DNA of 64,000 nt, taken from positions 434,001 to 498,000 of the forward strand of contig JAGKQI010000089.1 of assembly GCA_018806915.1 (NCBI GenBank), in the 5' to 3' direction. Below are positions 21,179 through 30,968 of the stretch, in pieces; within the stretch, counting starts at the first letter, position 1; each line of letters begins with the position of its first letter. Below the pieces are notes generated by a model. It saw only the letters and a list, made by a program, of their open reading frames with translations. It had not been told where the DNA came from and did no database searches. This stretch comes from Phytophthora colocasiae. Its lineage: Eukaryota; Oomycota; Peronosporomycetes; Peronosporales; Peronosporaceae. Both the position numbers and the translations under genes were made by a program.

Positions 21179-22453
21179 CTATTCAGCTCTCAACCACAAG
21201 ATATTACCTGGCTTGCGTCCTACAGCAACTGCATGCCGTTTGAGGCGGCAGCGGAACGGGAACATTTCGTCATCGTAGCCGTTTGCGTCCGTGGGAAGGT
21301 CGTCATCAACTTCTCGCTCCTCGGGCCAACCATCACCAAGTGTAAAAAGCATGTTGTGAAGCACAACGCACGCATTCACCCATCGCAGCAAGCGCTCAAC
21401 GTCTTCCTTGCGCTTGATCTGTAGGCGAACCTCTCGAAGCGATGTCCACCTTGCTTTTAGCACGCCAATGGTGTGCTCGTTCACGACGCGAACGTGGGCA
21501 ACGCAAGTATTGAAGGCGCTATTATCATGACCGTGCTGATTCTTTCTGTATGCTGGGACCAAGGTGTTGCGCTTTGTGTCTGCTGGATACGCTGAATCCG
21601 CAATCAGGTTCTGGCCTCCACTGAAAAAGTGTTTCTTGAGCTCATCTTGTGCCAAAGCCATATGACTATAAACAGTGCTATCAGCACAAGACCCAGGCCA
21701 ACCACACTGAAACGAGATGATCCGGCGTCGGTCATCACACACCACTTGAGCGTTTAGGCTGTATCTATGCTTTCGGTCAAAGTAGCATTCTCCATTGACC
21801 GATGGCTTCTGAGATAATGGGAATGTAGTTCCGTCAATAAAGCCGACACACCCGGGAAACCCTTTCACTGCCATTCGACGTGAAATGTTTCTCCGTTCTG
21901 CTTCGTCCGGCCACTGTATGTACACGCTCGACAAGTCGTTCAACGCTATCACAACGCGGGCGGTGAAGAGGTCAAGTGTCCCATTTCCAACGCCCCAAAT
22001 AATCTTTGTACGACCTTGAGCTGAGCCGCTTCCGTATGTCCCTAGTTTGTCGAGCGCGACAGCCAGTTGAAGCCAAACAGGTGCCTGGGGGTGCTTGCTG
22101 TTGTTGTGAAAGACGCGGTGTGACTTAATTTCGCCACAAATGAACCAGAATGAAGTTCTCGATGTCCTCGTTAGCTGCAAAAAGTCATCGTCCGGCAGGC
22201 TCTGGAAAAACTGCTCCACAAATTCATGACTACGCGCAATATTTCCTCTTGCCGACAAATACCTCCGGGAAAGCACCCACTGCAACATATCGAAGAGGTC
22301 GTCGACGTTTGAATCAGCAGAGATAAGCTCCTCACATTCGTCGAACGGAGAGAATCCAACGAATTCTTCGTCGAGTTCTTCCTCCAAAATCGCCACTGCA
22401 AGAAGATCAACAACTTCAGAGAGGAGATCTTTTCGCTCACTGGGCTTCGGCAT
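21179..22453 (-). CDS. Harbinger DDE transposase
   Basis: 424-residue transposase of the DDE_Tnp_4 (Harbinger) type. The start is taken at MPKPSERKDLL (22453) because the longer frame to 22693 runs into the terminal repeats. Catalytic residues can be placed: Asp in GFIDGTTFPLS, Asp in IADSAYPADT and Glu in VVNEHTIGVLKARW. An acidic N-terminal region (EEELDEEFVGF) precedes a helical region. The frame is uninterrupted, so the enzyme may be functional although its Myb-like partner gene is split. It reads towards the Myb-like gene. Confidence 0.9.
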   Translation of the reverse strand: MPKPSERKDLLSEVVDLLAVAILEEELDEEFVGFSPFDECEELISADSNVDDLFDMLQWVLSRRYLSARGNIARSHEFVEQFFQSLPDDDFLQLTRTSRTSFWFICGEIKSHRVFHNNSKHPQAPVWLQLAVALDKLGTYGSGSAQGRTKIIWGVGNGTLDLFTARVVIALNDLSSVYIQWPDEAERRNISRRMAVKGFPGCVGFIDGTTFPLSQKPSVNGECYFDRKHRYSLNAQVVCDDRRRIISFQCGWPGSCADSTVYSHMALAQDELKKHFFSGGQNLIADSAYPADTKRNTLVPAYRKNQHGHDNSAFNTCVAHVRVVNEHTIGVLKARWTSLREVRLQIKRKEDVERLLRWVNACVVLHNMLFTLGDGWPEEREVDDDLPTDANGYDDEMFPFRCRLKRHAVAVGRKPGNILWLRAE

Positions 22454-22639
22454 GCTGCGGCTATGTCCTTTGGCGTAACAGAAGTAGCGCAGGGAGGCAG
22501 GATGCGGGAGACAGTCAAGGTGAGACGGAGGATAGAGTGCGTGAGGCAGTGCCGTAGTGAACGTTGCTTCTACCTTTCTTGCTGTGGGGGTATGTGCGAC
22601 AGTGATCCCTGACTCCAATGCTGAGACCCTCTTGTGATT

Positions 22640-22748
22640 TGGGTGTGCATTTGAGCGAAATCGCATGTGGTTTGGGCCAGAAATCACACGCAACGTTTGA
22701 GTGAAATCACATGCGATTTTAGAGCGGATTTTCGTAATTCTGACACCC
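22640..22748. repeat. Right terminal region of the Harbinger element
   Basis: Inverted counterpart of the left end: AAATCACATGCGATTT at about 22704 and related words, ending TAATTCTGACACCC at 22748. It also forms the upstream region of the transposase gene. Confidence 0.75.
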
Positions 22749-23302
22749 CCTATTGGTCGTATCTATCATTGTGTGCAGCCAGTAGTTAACGTTTGTGGCA
22801 GTTGTCTGGGTATAACGTATTGGCGTTGTCGATCTGCAAACGCGTGCAATTAATGAGACCACAGCAAAGCTTGCAATAATGCATTTACCCTACGATAACT
22901 AAGAGTCTCTGTTGGTATCAGCAAAATGTTGAGCACTGCCTGGAAGCTCCACCAAGCTAGAAAACAGCTTCAACTTGCGATCTTTATGCTTCTGTCCCAA
23001 AATACGAAATTCATCCCGCCTAAACTTCAGTAAATCAGGTTCCAAATTAGCCAGTTCAAATTCCGTCAATGATAATTCGCCACCAGTCTCCGTTTCCACC
23101 AATCCCATGTCTCTTTCAGCTTCAATCGCCCAAAATAAATCGTAAAACCTCGCATTGGGATTCGAGGTTTTTCCTTATTTTGTCGAATGAGGCCAGAGCG
23201 CCGTGCTTCTCCACTCATTATTGGATTTAAATCCGAACGGCGCCCAACGACAGGAAGAAATCCCTCCCGAGCCAAGTCCAGCTTCACCTACACCGGAACG
23301 CA
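22749..23302. other. Intergenic region before the AT-hook gene
   Basis: 554 bp. A minus-strand frame of 69 codons (22899-23108) is Glu/Lys-rich and could be a coiled-coil remnant of a transposon protein. It has no recognisable motif and I do not call it a gene. The part next to 23303 is presumably the promoter. Confidence 0.3.
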
Positions 23303-24337
23303 ATGACGCCGCCCTCAGACGAAGGCAAGCCGCCCGCGGATGACGCTGCCAAGAGTGGCGACGTGTCCCAGCAGCAAGCGCTTATCCAGCAGCAGCTCCA
23401 GCAGCAGCAGTTGCTTCTCCTGCAGCAACAGCTCCAGAATCTCGCCAGCCAGAACCCGACGGACCTCACAGCACTGCAACAGCAGCAGCTCGCTCTGTTT
23501 ATGATGCCCATGTTCCCGCTCATGATGCCGTTGCAGCAGACAACACCTACATCTACCAATGGCGTAACGGCAGCTGACAGCTCTGCAACGGAGTCGGAGG
23601 CGACTGAAGAAGCTGCAGCAGCGGCTGAAGTCACTGCAACGACAGCCGAGGAAGTGTCAGCTGAAGCTGCTACTGCTGTAGCGACTTCTACATCTGTTGA
23701 GGACGCGTCACCAACGTATCAGACTGCTACTGCCGAGTCTTTGGGTCTGACGCCTCCTTTTGTGGGGACAGACGGCTTTGGAATGTTAGCAGGAACTGGC
23801 GCTCCTTTGAATATTGAGGAAATGCCCAAGCGGAAGCGGGGCCGTCCGCCCAAAAAGGATGTAGCAGCTCGAGCCAAGGCAGAAGCGGAGAAGAATCTGA
23901 AACAGCAGTTCCCAATGTGGGGGTACGGTCTTCCGATGCCTTTGCTACCAGGGTTTCCCGTGTTGCCAAACCCTGGCGCTGTTGTGAAGGATCACTCGGC
24001 TGTAGATGATCAGACAGGGAAAGAGGAAGAGGGAGACGGGGAACGTCCTACCAAGATGGCCAAGAAGAAGCAGCGCGGCACTGGGAAACCTCGAGGTCGG
24101 CCACGCACGCGTCCTCGCCCTGGTGAGATCATTCGTCGTGTAAAGCCGCTCCCCATTGCACCCGCAAACTATTCGGTCATGTACAATTATTCGCTCTCCA
24201 ACTTGGCACAGAAGAGCGCAGAGCTCAATGCTGATGGAACTCCAGCTGATACGGAAGCGACAGTGACGGATGAAGCACAGGATGAGAACCGACTGGCGCC
24301 ATTAAGTGCATCGCTACTGTCAGGAGAACATGAGTAA
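23303..24337 (+). CDS. AT-hook, Gln-rich nuclear protein
   Basis: 344-residue single-exon protein. The N-terminus is a Gln-rich tract (residues about 23-65), then a Met/Phe/Pro segment and an Ala/Glu/Thr-rich acidic region. Two AT-hook-like motifs follow, KRKRGRPPKK (around residue 178) and GKPRGRPRTRPRPG (around 260). AT-hooks bind the minor groove of AT-rich DNA, so a chromatin or transcription role is likely. The end, SVMYNYSLSNLAQKSAELN, is not low complexity and may be a conserved interaction segment. The family is not further recognised. Confidence 0.75.
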   Translation: MTPPSDEGKPPADDAAKSGDVSQQQALIQQQLQQQQLLLLQQQLQNLASQNPTDLTALQQQQLALFMMPMFPLMMPLQQTTPTSTNGVTAADSSATESEATEEAAAAAEVTATTAEEVSAEAATAVATSTSVEDASPTYQTATAESLGLTPPFVGTDGFGMLAGTGAPLNIEEMPKRKRGRPPKKDVAARAKAEAEKNLKQQFPMWGYGLPMPLLPGFPVLPNPGAVVKDHSAVDDQTGKEEEGDGERPTKMAKKKQRGTGKPRGRPRTRPRPGEIIRRVKPLPIAPANYSVMYNYSLSNLAQKSAELNADGTPADTEATVTDEAQDENRLAPLSASLLSGEHE

Positions 24338-24657
24338 GATCCAGCAGCTACCACTTCCATCTGATAATCTGTAGTCCACCCGAAAGCGACTGCTTTAACA
24401 ACGTCTTCATGTTTACCGTCTCGAGTTGGTGTTCTTGAAAGTGACGGAGTACAATGCAAATGTTTGTAGTATTTAAACGATTTGGAAGCATCTCTATGTG
24501 GTGTGGCTCGTGCGCAGGCAGCGAGAGAGCAAGCACGCTTTGCGATGGGGTGGGCAAATAAATATCGAAGCTCGAGGCACTCCAATCCCCAACCGTCTGC
24601 GCGTGCGGCATGCGTCTTCTACTGGAAAACTACGCAACTTGTGCTGTAAGTGAGTAG

Positions 24658-25385
24658 CTAGAAGAAAACCTCTTCGTCTCCTTCGTTGCTCACAGCATCA
24701 CTGTCGTAATAGTCGAAGGTGTAGTCGTTCATGTCATCGCCCAAGTCCTCTTCAGCATCGTCCATGTCGCCATCATCTGCCTCCTGCACAGCCGCCTTGG
24801 CTTTATCTGCTGCAATCTTCTTCTCTTGAGCTTCTAGAGACTTGAACACATTCTCAAACGCACGCGGCTGCATAATACCACGGCTGGCCGCTCCTGCCGA
24901 TGTGCGCAATCCACTAAGCGAATTGGCACGGAGCTCCTCAGGAACGTAAATCTCATTAGCCTTCTGCGTCTCGGGTACCGTCACATGGACAAAAGTTGCT
25001 GGATCGGACACATTACGCCCAGAGTCTGGACCTGTCGGGTCTGCTTCCCATGGGCGATACAGACTCTCAAGTTTGTGTGCCAAAATGCGCTGTCTTTGGA
25101 TCAAATAGGCGTCACGGTCGGCCAAAGCCTCAGGCTGCGGCAACTCCATGGGTGGATACAGCGATGCACCAGCTTCCGCCTGTAGTTGCAGTAATGTCAG
25201 CAAAGAAATTGTCAATATATTGCAATAAATGACCAAAAGGAGTGGTAATTGACACCTACGTGTAGCAATTCCATCTGCGTGTGTGAGAGGCCCAAATCTT
25301 CACGCGTCTCGTCCATGATATCTGCCAACATCGAGTCTCGGCTGCCGCCGAAGCGCACGCGGCCACGGCCTCGTCCTCGACTCAT
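24658..25385 (-). CDS. Probable RNA polymerase III subunit RPC7 (POLR3G-like)
   Basis: 215 residues from two exons, 25385-25260 (42 codons) and 25179-24658. The intron 25180-25259 (GTAGGT..CTACAG) is phase 0. The N-terminus MSRGRGRGRVRF, the middle LYPPMELPQPEA, a KSLEAQEKKIAADKA helix and a strongly acidic tail with DMNDYTFDYYDSD fit RPC7, a subunit of the Pol III-specific RPC3-RPC6-RPC7 subcomplex. The family is poorly conserved, so this rests on order of features rather than a signature. MSRGR is chosen as start because the longer frame has no conserved sequence. Confidence 0.68.
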
Positions 25386-26384
25386 CGCGACAGTCACAAG
25401 TGGAGCACTTCGAGGTAAGATGGCTATTGCCAGCCAAGGATTCAATAGTATTTAAAATGGGAGGTTTTCTATCTTCAATCATTTCAGTTCTTGTATTCAT
25501 TCTACTAAATATTACAGGTGAATGCTTTACCCAATAGGAAACAAGACAAACGTTGCTTCAACTCCGAGTTCGTCTGGTGTATATGCTGGCGATGGCGATA
25601 GGAGATGTTGCTATACAGGCAGTCATCTGGATTACCTTCGTTAATAGTGGAGTGGGTTGATGTGTGAGGCGGTGTTCCATGCAGTGGCGTGGAGATCCGG
25701 AAGCGCAAGGAAGACTGTTCATCCTTCGAACCATCTTCACCTGAAAGGTTTGCTGAGAGTTATAGGAATGACCATCTCATTCAGATGATCTCGAGGGTTC
25801 CATCTCAATGATCTTTAGGCGATGGTGTAGCCACCGGAGAACCCTTAGTCCGAGACGGAATCTGTCGAAAGCGATAGAGCGTTTCATCTAAGTTCGCGAA
25901 GTTCGAGACGCGGATCCATCATGCCTGTTGCATGTTACATTGCACCACGGGCGCCACACTGGCGCAAGAGCTGATCTAGTGCTGCATTGCGCACTGTGTA
26001 GCTGGAATCGGGTGGTCGAGTAGTCCAGCCCCATCTTCCGCTACGTTGGCCGCCAGTTCCGAAACTATTGTAGGTCTCACGTTGCGAAACCAGAAACAAG
26101 CGTCTTGGCAAACAAGGCACAAATCTGCTTGCAGAGGCTCTAATTCAATATTGACGTCTGAGCCTTGTACAGTTGCATTTGACGTGGCGAGAGATGCCTT
26201 CCGGTCGGCAGCGCAGCCGATGCAAGCATACCGAGTCATAGCGGAAAGACCGCTCAAGCACGACCCTTACCAACGTAATAGTCTCTGCTTCAGATCGCTT
26301 CCTTTTCACCGTAGTTTCTGTTTCTCACTTCCGAATTTGCCAGCTTCAAAGCGCATTAACCTCCGTTACTAAACAACTTTCCAA
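25386..26384. other. Divergent intergenic region, no gene seen
   Basis: 999 bp between the RPC7-like gene (minus) and the P-loop gene (plus). Short frames on both strands (for example 25976-26257 minus, 26046-26372 plus) overlap each other and show no family motif. It presumably holds both promoters. Confidence 0.3.
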
Positions 26385-27497
26385 ATGGACAAGGAGATCA
26401 TCCAGCAGTTCGTCAACGCCGTTGCAACAACCGAATTGATCCCGTTGTCGTCGGAGCCGCATAACGGTCGGACGTACAGCTACGGCGGCATTCCCCCCGG
26501 CTCAGCTGACCCAGCGCTACTAGAGCTTCCTCCAGGCATTCGATGGCTCAACGAATCATCTCTAGCGACTGAAGCTCCATCACGTTTGTATGTGCGTCCA
26601 GCCTACCAGGTGCTGTTGCTTTTGGCAATGGCATTCGTGGACCACCCCGAGGAACCATACCATCGAGTGGTAGTCACGGGTTCCTCGGGCACCGGCAAGA
26701 CCAGCTTTCTAAGTTGGGTATTGCGGCATTTACGTCGTCTAGAGGAACCTCCAGTCGTCGTGCTCGACATCTCCGGATTTTTCGGTCGGATAGCGTCCGA
26801 CGGTCAAGTCACCGCCGGTATCCGAGGCTCCAGCTTCCAACAGGAACTAAAGCATCGTTCCACAGTGTATCTGTGTGACGCTACTTGGGCCGACAAGGAC
26901 CAGTTTATTCATCGAGAAGTCCGAGCTCGTAGCGTTATCATGTCACCTCCCACTCATACTTTGAAGAAGAAAACCCCATCCGATACGATGCGCACGTTGA
27001 TGCTGGTGATGCCGCTGTGGACCATTGCGGAGCTGGAAACGTGTCGCTCAACGTGTTACTGGCAAAGTGTCACGCAAGAAACACTGTTGGGGCTCTACCG
27101 ACTGTGGGGTGGTGCTGTGCGTTGGACCTTAGGAACATCGGAGTCAGAGTCCAGACACGAATTCGCTCGTAGCTTCGAGTTCCTGTCCTTTGCCTCAGCT
27201 GTCCAGGTAGTTCGTAACGGAGGCCTCGTTGAAGCTCAAGATGTCGAAGATGAAAATGTCGAGTTCGGATCTCGACTGATTCACATGCACGTCGATGCTG
27301 ATAGCACCTTTCAGCTCAGCGGAGTGGCCATGTGCAGCTCCTTGGCGTGTTCGTTGCTTATCGGTGACAGTCCGAAGCTGGTCGAATGCGCTCAGAACTT
27401 TGTCAAGAGGAGCGACTGCTTCGATGAACCGAGGACCATGCGGTTCTTTTACCAACAGGTACAGCAGGAGCTCTTCGACAGAGCATTCACTCCATAA
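26385..27497 (+). CDS. Crinkler/RHS-type P-loop NTPase-like protein
   Basis: 370-residue single-exon protein. Walker A is GSSGTGKTSF (around residue 99), followed by VVVLDISG and the pattern STVYLCDATW .. VIMSPPTHTL .. LVMPLWTIAELETCRS .. YRLWGGAVRWTLG. This matches the NTPase part of oomycete Crinkler (CRN) C-termini and trypanosome RHS proteins. In secreted CRN effectors this part follows an N-terminal LFLAK-type delivery domain. No LFLAK motif or signal peptide is visible here, so it could be a non-secreted relative. There is no sign of disruption. Its biochemical activity is not shown by the sequence beyond nucleotide binding. Confidence 0.72.
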   Translation: MDKEIIQQFVNAVATTELIPLSSEPHNGRTYSYGGIPPGSADPALLELPPGIRWLNESSLATEAPSRLYVRPAYQVLLLLAMAFVDHPEEPYHRVVVTGSSGTGKTSFLSWVLRHLRRLEEPPVVVLDISGFFGRIASDGQVTAGIRGSSFQQELKHRSTVYLCDATWADKDQFIHREVRARSVIMSPPTHTLKKKTPSDTMRTLMLVMPLWTIAELETCRSTCYWQSVTQETLLGLYRLWGGAVRWTLGTSESESRHEFARSFEFLSFASAVQVVRNGGLVEAQDVEDENVEFGSRLIHMHVDADSTFQLSGVAMCSSLACSLLIGDSPKLVECAQNFVKRSDCFDEPRTMRFFYQQVQQELFDRAFTP

Positions 27498-27568
27498 GCA
27501 TCATCTTTGAATGAAGAATCGTTTTACATTAGTATATCTGGTACTTGTTTCTCGCTCCTGCTGTTCAA

Positions 27569-28588
27569 TTAGGCTTCGACTTCTGTAGCAGCTTCCGTAG
27601 GAATCGTCTTCTCAGTCGCCACAGTTGTCACTATTGGCACGGGGAATGGCGTATCCGGCTCAGAAGCTGTAAAAGTGCTGTTCAAGACTCGTCCAGGGTG
27701 TGATCCACCCATGTAGGACGGGAGCGAAGACAAAGGGATACCGTGGTTCTGGGCAACCTCCAAGAACGCCTTCATGTCTTTCTGCTTAGCAACAGTCAAA
27801 GATCAGTAAATCTGTACAACAATGATCATTCCAAACAGGATTCCACGTACAAACACTTGGATCTTTTCACGCGTCTCCGGTTGGATAATGGCCGAAATGA
27901 CTTTCCAAGCGCTATAGAAGATGAACGGGGCGTTCACGATGAATAGGCAGTGCAATGTCTCGGGGTAGTAAAGCTGTCCTACATCAAAGATCGGCTAAAA
28001 AGATTAAAACGTCAGCTTACGAATGCAACAAGGACAAGTACATCATTCAATACGAACCTTGAGGTGGCTCAACACTGACGGCGACAGAAGCTTCATGCTC
28101 AACCCCTTCAAGTCCACGATACACACGTGTTTGTACACACGATGGCCACGTCGCTTCGAGATCGCAGCTTTCTCCCATTGAATACGCTCCATGTACTGCC
28201 ATCGATGTGGAAGGATATCATTGGCGTTCGCGAATGTCTTGAACAAACCGTCCGGGTTGATATCACTCAATCGATCCACAGTCACAACGTGACCATCCTT
28301 GTCCTCGCCGTAAATGTACGTCGGCCAATACTCGTTGTACAACTTGGACATGGGCAGTTCGTGTTTGAGGACATTATCCACATCGTGAGCCGCACGAGCG
28401 TCCAGGATCTTCTTGGTCTCGGAGATCGTAAATTGCTGTCGGTTCTTCTTGACACTGCGATACGCACGAGCTACGCGGATCGCGAGGTCGTCGGTGCAGA
28501 GATCACCGAATTCAGTCTTGACAGCATCGTAGAATGGCTGGTCCTCGGCTGAAAGGGGTTGAGCCTCTTCGTTTTCGTGCAGCGACAT
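27569..28588 (-). CDS. SEC14-like CRAL-TRIO lipid-transfer protein
   Basis: 295 residues in three exons: 28588-28058, 27994-27851 and 27781-27569. Introns are 27995-28057 (GTTCGT..TTTTAG) and 27782-27850 (GTACGT..AAGCAG), both phase 0. CRAL-TRIO-N-like helices (LAIRVARAYRSVKKNRQQF) precede the lipid-binding domain: VCIVDLKGLSMKLLSPSVLSHLK, then YYPETLHCLFIVNAPFIFYSAWKVI and TREKIQVF. The family carries phosphatidylinositol and other lipids between membranes. The C-terminal tail is Thr/Glu/Val-rich. An alternative donor six bases upstream for intron 2 (after KIQ) would change the product by two residues. Confidence 0.85.
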
Positions 28589-28946
28589 GGTGGTGAGTGT
28601 TGACGAGTGGCTTAGAGCTCTAATCTACGAATGCAACTAAAGAAAACGGTAGACACCGCTCGTATTGTTGTGCCGCAAAGCCTCGATGAAGGCCTCAGCG
28701 TTCTGAGCGGCCTGAACACGCAGCCAAAGAGTAAGAAAACGGTTGCAACGGCATTTAGGTGGGGGCAAACTGAAATTAGGCGACAACGGGCAGTGAGCAT
28801 GCTCGTGTTCAGCTGGTCTATCATTATCTCGAACACAATCGGCTGCAGTGCTCCTGTCAATAGCTTGTTTCCGGTTGTAGTCCAACGCCTTCCATCTCTT
28901 CCTACATCCACTATCGTCCTCGCAATGGCTTGGAGCTGACTTACGT
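28589..28946. other. Intergenic region upstream of the SEC14-like gene
   Basis: 358 bp between two minus-strand genes. The open frame seen here on the plus strand (28631-28939) has no domain. It should contain the SEC14-like promoter and the uL24m 3' UTR. Confidence 0.3.
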
Positions 28947-29663
28947 CTACAGATGAGTAACCTCCCAGTCTTCGACAGTGCGTTCCAGTACGTCCTCCGG
29001 TGCGGTGTCGAAGGGGCCAGTTTCTGAAAGGAACGAAAGCGACAAACCATGTTAGCTAACTTCAAGAACACAAGACAGTAACGCACCTGTTCGTCGCGGG
29101 TTGTGACGTTCCTTGAGAACCTCCGGCTTGGGGATAATAGTGCCCGTCTTCTTGGACACACGCACCTTCTCGCCTTCGTCCGTGAAGCGGACGGCGATCC
29201 GAGTGGGCTTGCCAATGGACGGGTCCACGAGGTTCACATTACTGTAGTGGATGGGCGACGGTGACAGATACGAACGTCCAGATGCAGCGGGCGTCGCCTT
29301 CACGTAGCGGTGGGACTGCAATGCAAAAAGTAGCAAAAATGTGAATTTCTAGGCCTTCAGAGATCTATAGAACTTATGATCAAACGCACCATATTGACAT
29401 TCTCCACAATGACCTTGTTCTGGTCACGCACGACGCTCACGATCTCACCCTGGGTGCCCTTGTGGGGTCCAGCGATGATCTCAACCTGTAAGTGTAGCAA
29501 CATGAATTTTAGTAAAAGTGATATCTCTGTCAATACTGGAGCGTTTTAAGCCGTTTAAACGCACCTTGTCGCCGCGGTAGATGTGCCAGGTCTTGATCAA
29601 GTCAATCGGTTTCTTCTTGGTGCGCGGGCCACGACGGAAGGCAAGCGGGATACGAGTCGCCAT
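28947..29663 (-). CDS. MRPL24: Mitochondrial ribosomal protein uL24m
   Basis: 166 residues in four exons: 29663-29565, 29485-29390, 29315-29087 and 29023-28947, with introns of 79, 74 and 63 nt; summed exon length is 501 nt and the frame closes at every junction. The KOW motif is seen in KVEIIAGPHKGTQGEIVSV, followed by the uL24 continuation (VIVENVNMSHRYVK, VNLVDPSIGKPTRIAVRF, KVRVSKKTGTIIPKPEVLK), the last two typical of the mitochondrial/bacterial form. It binds large-subunit rRNA. The N-terminus is Arg/Lys-rich (MATRIPLAFRRGPRTKKK) and suits mitochondrial targeting. It is head to head with eIF2 beta. Confidence 0.93.
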
Positions 29664-29920
29664 CTTGAGCTGCTGGGGGCGTTGCTGTCCACAAGTATAC
29701 TGGTAATGTGGGGCATCAGCAGTTCCGTTCAATAATTGGCTGAAATCACTTTCAATAAATCATTTTCATTTGTTGAAATTAAATAAAACAGGATTGGATA
29801 AAACTCAGTTTTTGAAGAATCTGATTCGTTGAAATCGCGCAGCCACCAGAAAACGCGAGCACACAGGAAGAAAGCTATCCGCAACCAGCCAAGCAGGGGG
29901 AGGCACTACCAAGATCAACG
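29664..29920. promoter_or_regulatory. Bidirectional promoter region, uL24m / eIF2 beta
   Basis: 257 bp between divergent start codons, AT-rich in the middle. Both genes serve translation, so co-regulation is possible; no element was identified. Confidence 0.45.
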
Positions 29921-30675
29921 ATGGCTGACGTCGAGAAGCAAGACCTTCCGCCTACGGGCGATGCCGCTGTGGCTCCGCCCGCTGTTCCTGAGGATGTGGC
30001 CGCTATGTTCGACTTGAAGAAGAAGAAAAAGAAATCCAAGAAGGTCAAGAAGGAGGTAAATTTATTTGTTTTTTATATTCATTACGTTTCTAATTCTTTT
30101 GTTTTTAATATTGACAGAAGAAGGACAAGTCGGAAGACGCTGTAGCTGATGCCGCACCTGATACCAACTCGGTGCTGGTGCAGGACCCCGCTACTTACTC
30201 GTACAAGGACGAGCTGTTGGCCCGTATCATGGCTAAGCTGCACGAGAACAACCCGGAGCTGACGGACCGCAAGCGCCACACTATGAAGCCGCCGCAGCTC
30301 ATGCGTGTGGGTACCAAGAAGACGCTGTGGGTGAACTTCCAGGAGATCTGCCAGATGATGCACCGTTCGCCCGAGCACGTGCTGCAGTTCACGCTGGCCG
30401 AACTGGGTACGGAGGGATCCATTGATGGCAACCAGCGTCTTGTCATCCGTGGCCGTTACGTGCCCAAGTACATTGAGTCGCTGCTGCGTAAGTACATCAC
30501 CGAGTACGTCTCGTGCCAGATGTGCCGCTCGCCCAACACCACGCTCACGCGTGACTCGGTCAGCCGTCTGTACTTCGTGCACTGTCAGGACTGTGGTTCG
30601 TCGCGGTCTGTGGCTGCTATTCGCTCGGGTTTCCACGCCGCTACCCGTGCCGACAGAAGGGCTGCCCGCAAGTAA
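29921..30675 (+). CDS. EIF2S2: Translation initiation factor eIF2 subunit beta
   Basis: 230 residues, two exons (29921-30055 and 30118-30675) around a 62-nt phase-0 intron. One lysine block (KKKKKKSKKVKKEKKDK) lies near the N-terminus; animal and yeast proteins have three, so the eIF5/eIF2B-binding tail is shorter here. The core is clear: RHTMKPPQLMRVGTKKTLWVNF, ELGTEGSIDGNQRLVIRGR, and a C-terminal C2-C2 zinc finger CQMCRSPNTTL .. HCQDCGS. The protein is part of the eIF2 complex that brings Met-tRNAi to the 40S subunit. Confidence 0.96.
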
Positions 30676-30968
30676 GACTGCCGTCGCAATTACAGCGCTT
30701 GATGGGATCTGGTCGAGCTTTCAGACGGACAGTTTTTCACGTGGACGAAGGGAAAAGGTTAGAGCAAGAAATTGGACACTCCAGAGCTATTTGGTGCTTG
30801 CCTAGGGCTGCTCTCGTGGGCTTTGCAAGTGTGAGATACAGACGACGTACGTACGTTGAAGCTTTTGAAGCGAGAGATGAACATGGAGAAGAAGAGGAAT
30901 CTATTATAGCTGTTCAGTGTCACTAGGCTAGCTAAGTCTTTGTCTCATCAACCGTCTTTGGTTAAAAC

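Larger units (their letters stand above)
6114..22748. mobile_element. PIF/Harbinger DNA transposon, with a Ty3 element nested inside
   Basis: The two ends are inverted copies of each other: GGGTGTCAGAATTA begins at 6114 and its complement ends at 22748. Inside each end lie further AAATCRCATRYGATTT-like repeats. The element holds the two genes expected of Harbinger transposons, a DDE transposase (minus, 21179-22453) and a Myb/SANT-like protein (plus, 6525 onward). Without the 12.95 kb Ty3 insertion and its 4-bp duplication it would be about 3.7 kb. A 3-bp target duplication is usual for the family; here TAG (left) and TAT (right) flank the ends imperfectly, so the outermost bases are uncertain by 1-3 nt. 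Confidence 0.88.

Noticed and set aside
25740..25930. Possible tRNA or snoRNA between the RPC7-like gene and the P-loop gene
   Set aside because: No cloverleaf, A/B box pair or C/D box pattern could be made out by eye.
28631..28939. 102-codon plus-strand frame upstream of the SEC14-like gene
   Set aside because: No domain, overlaps a longer antisense frame, and lies in the expected promoter.
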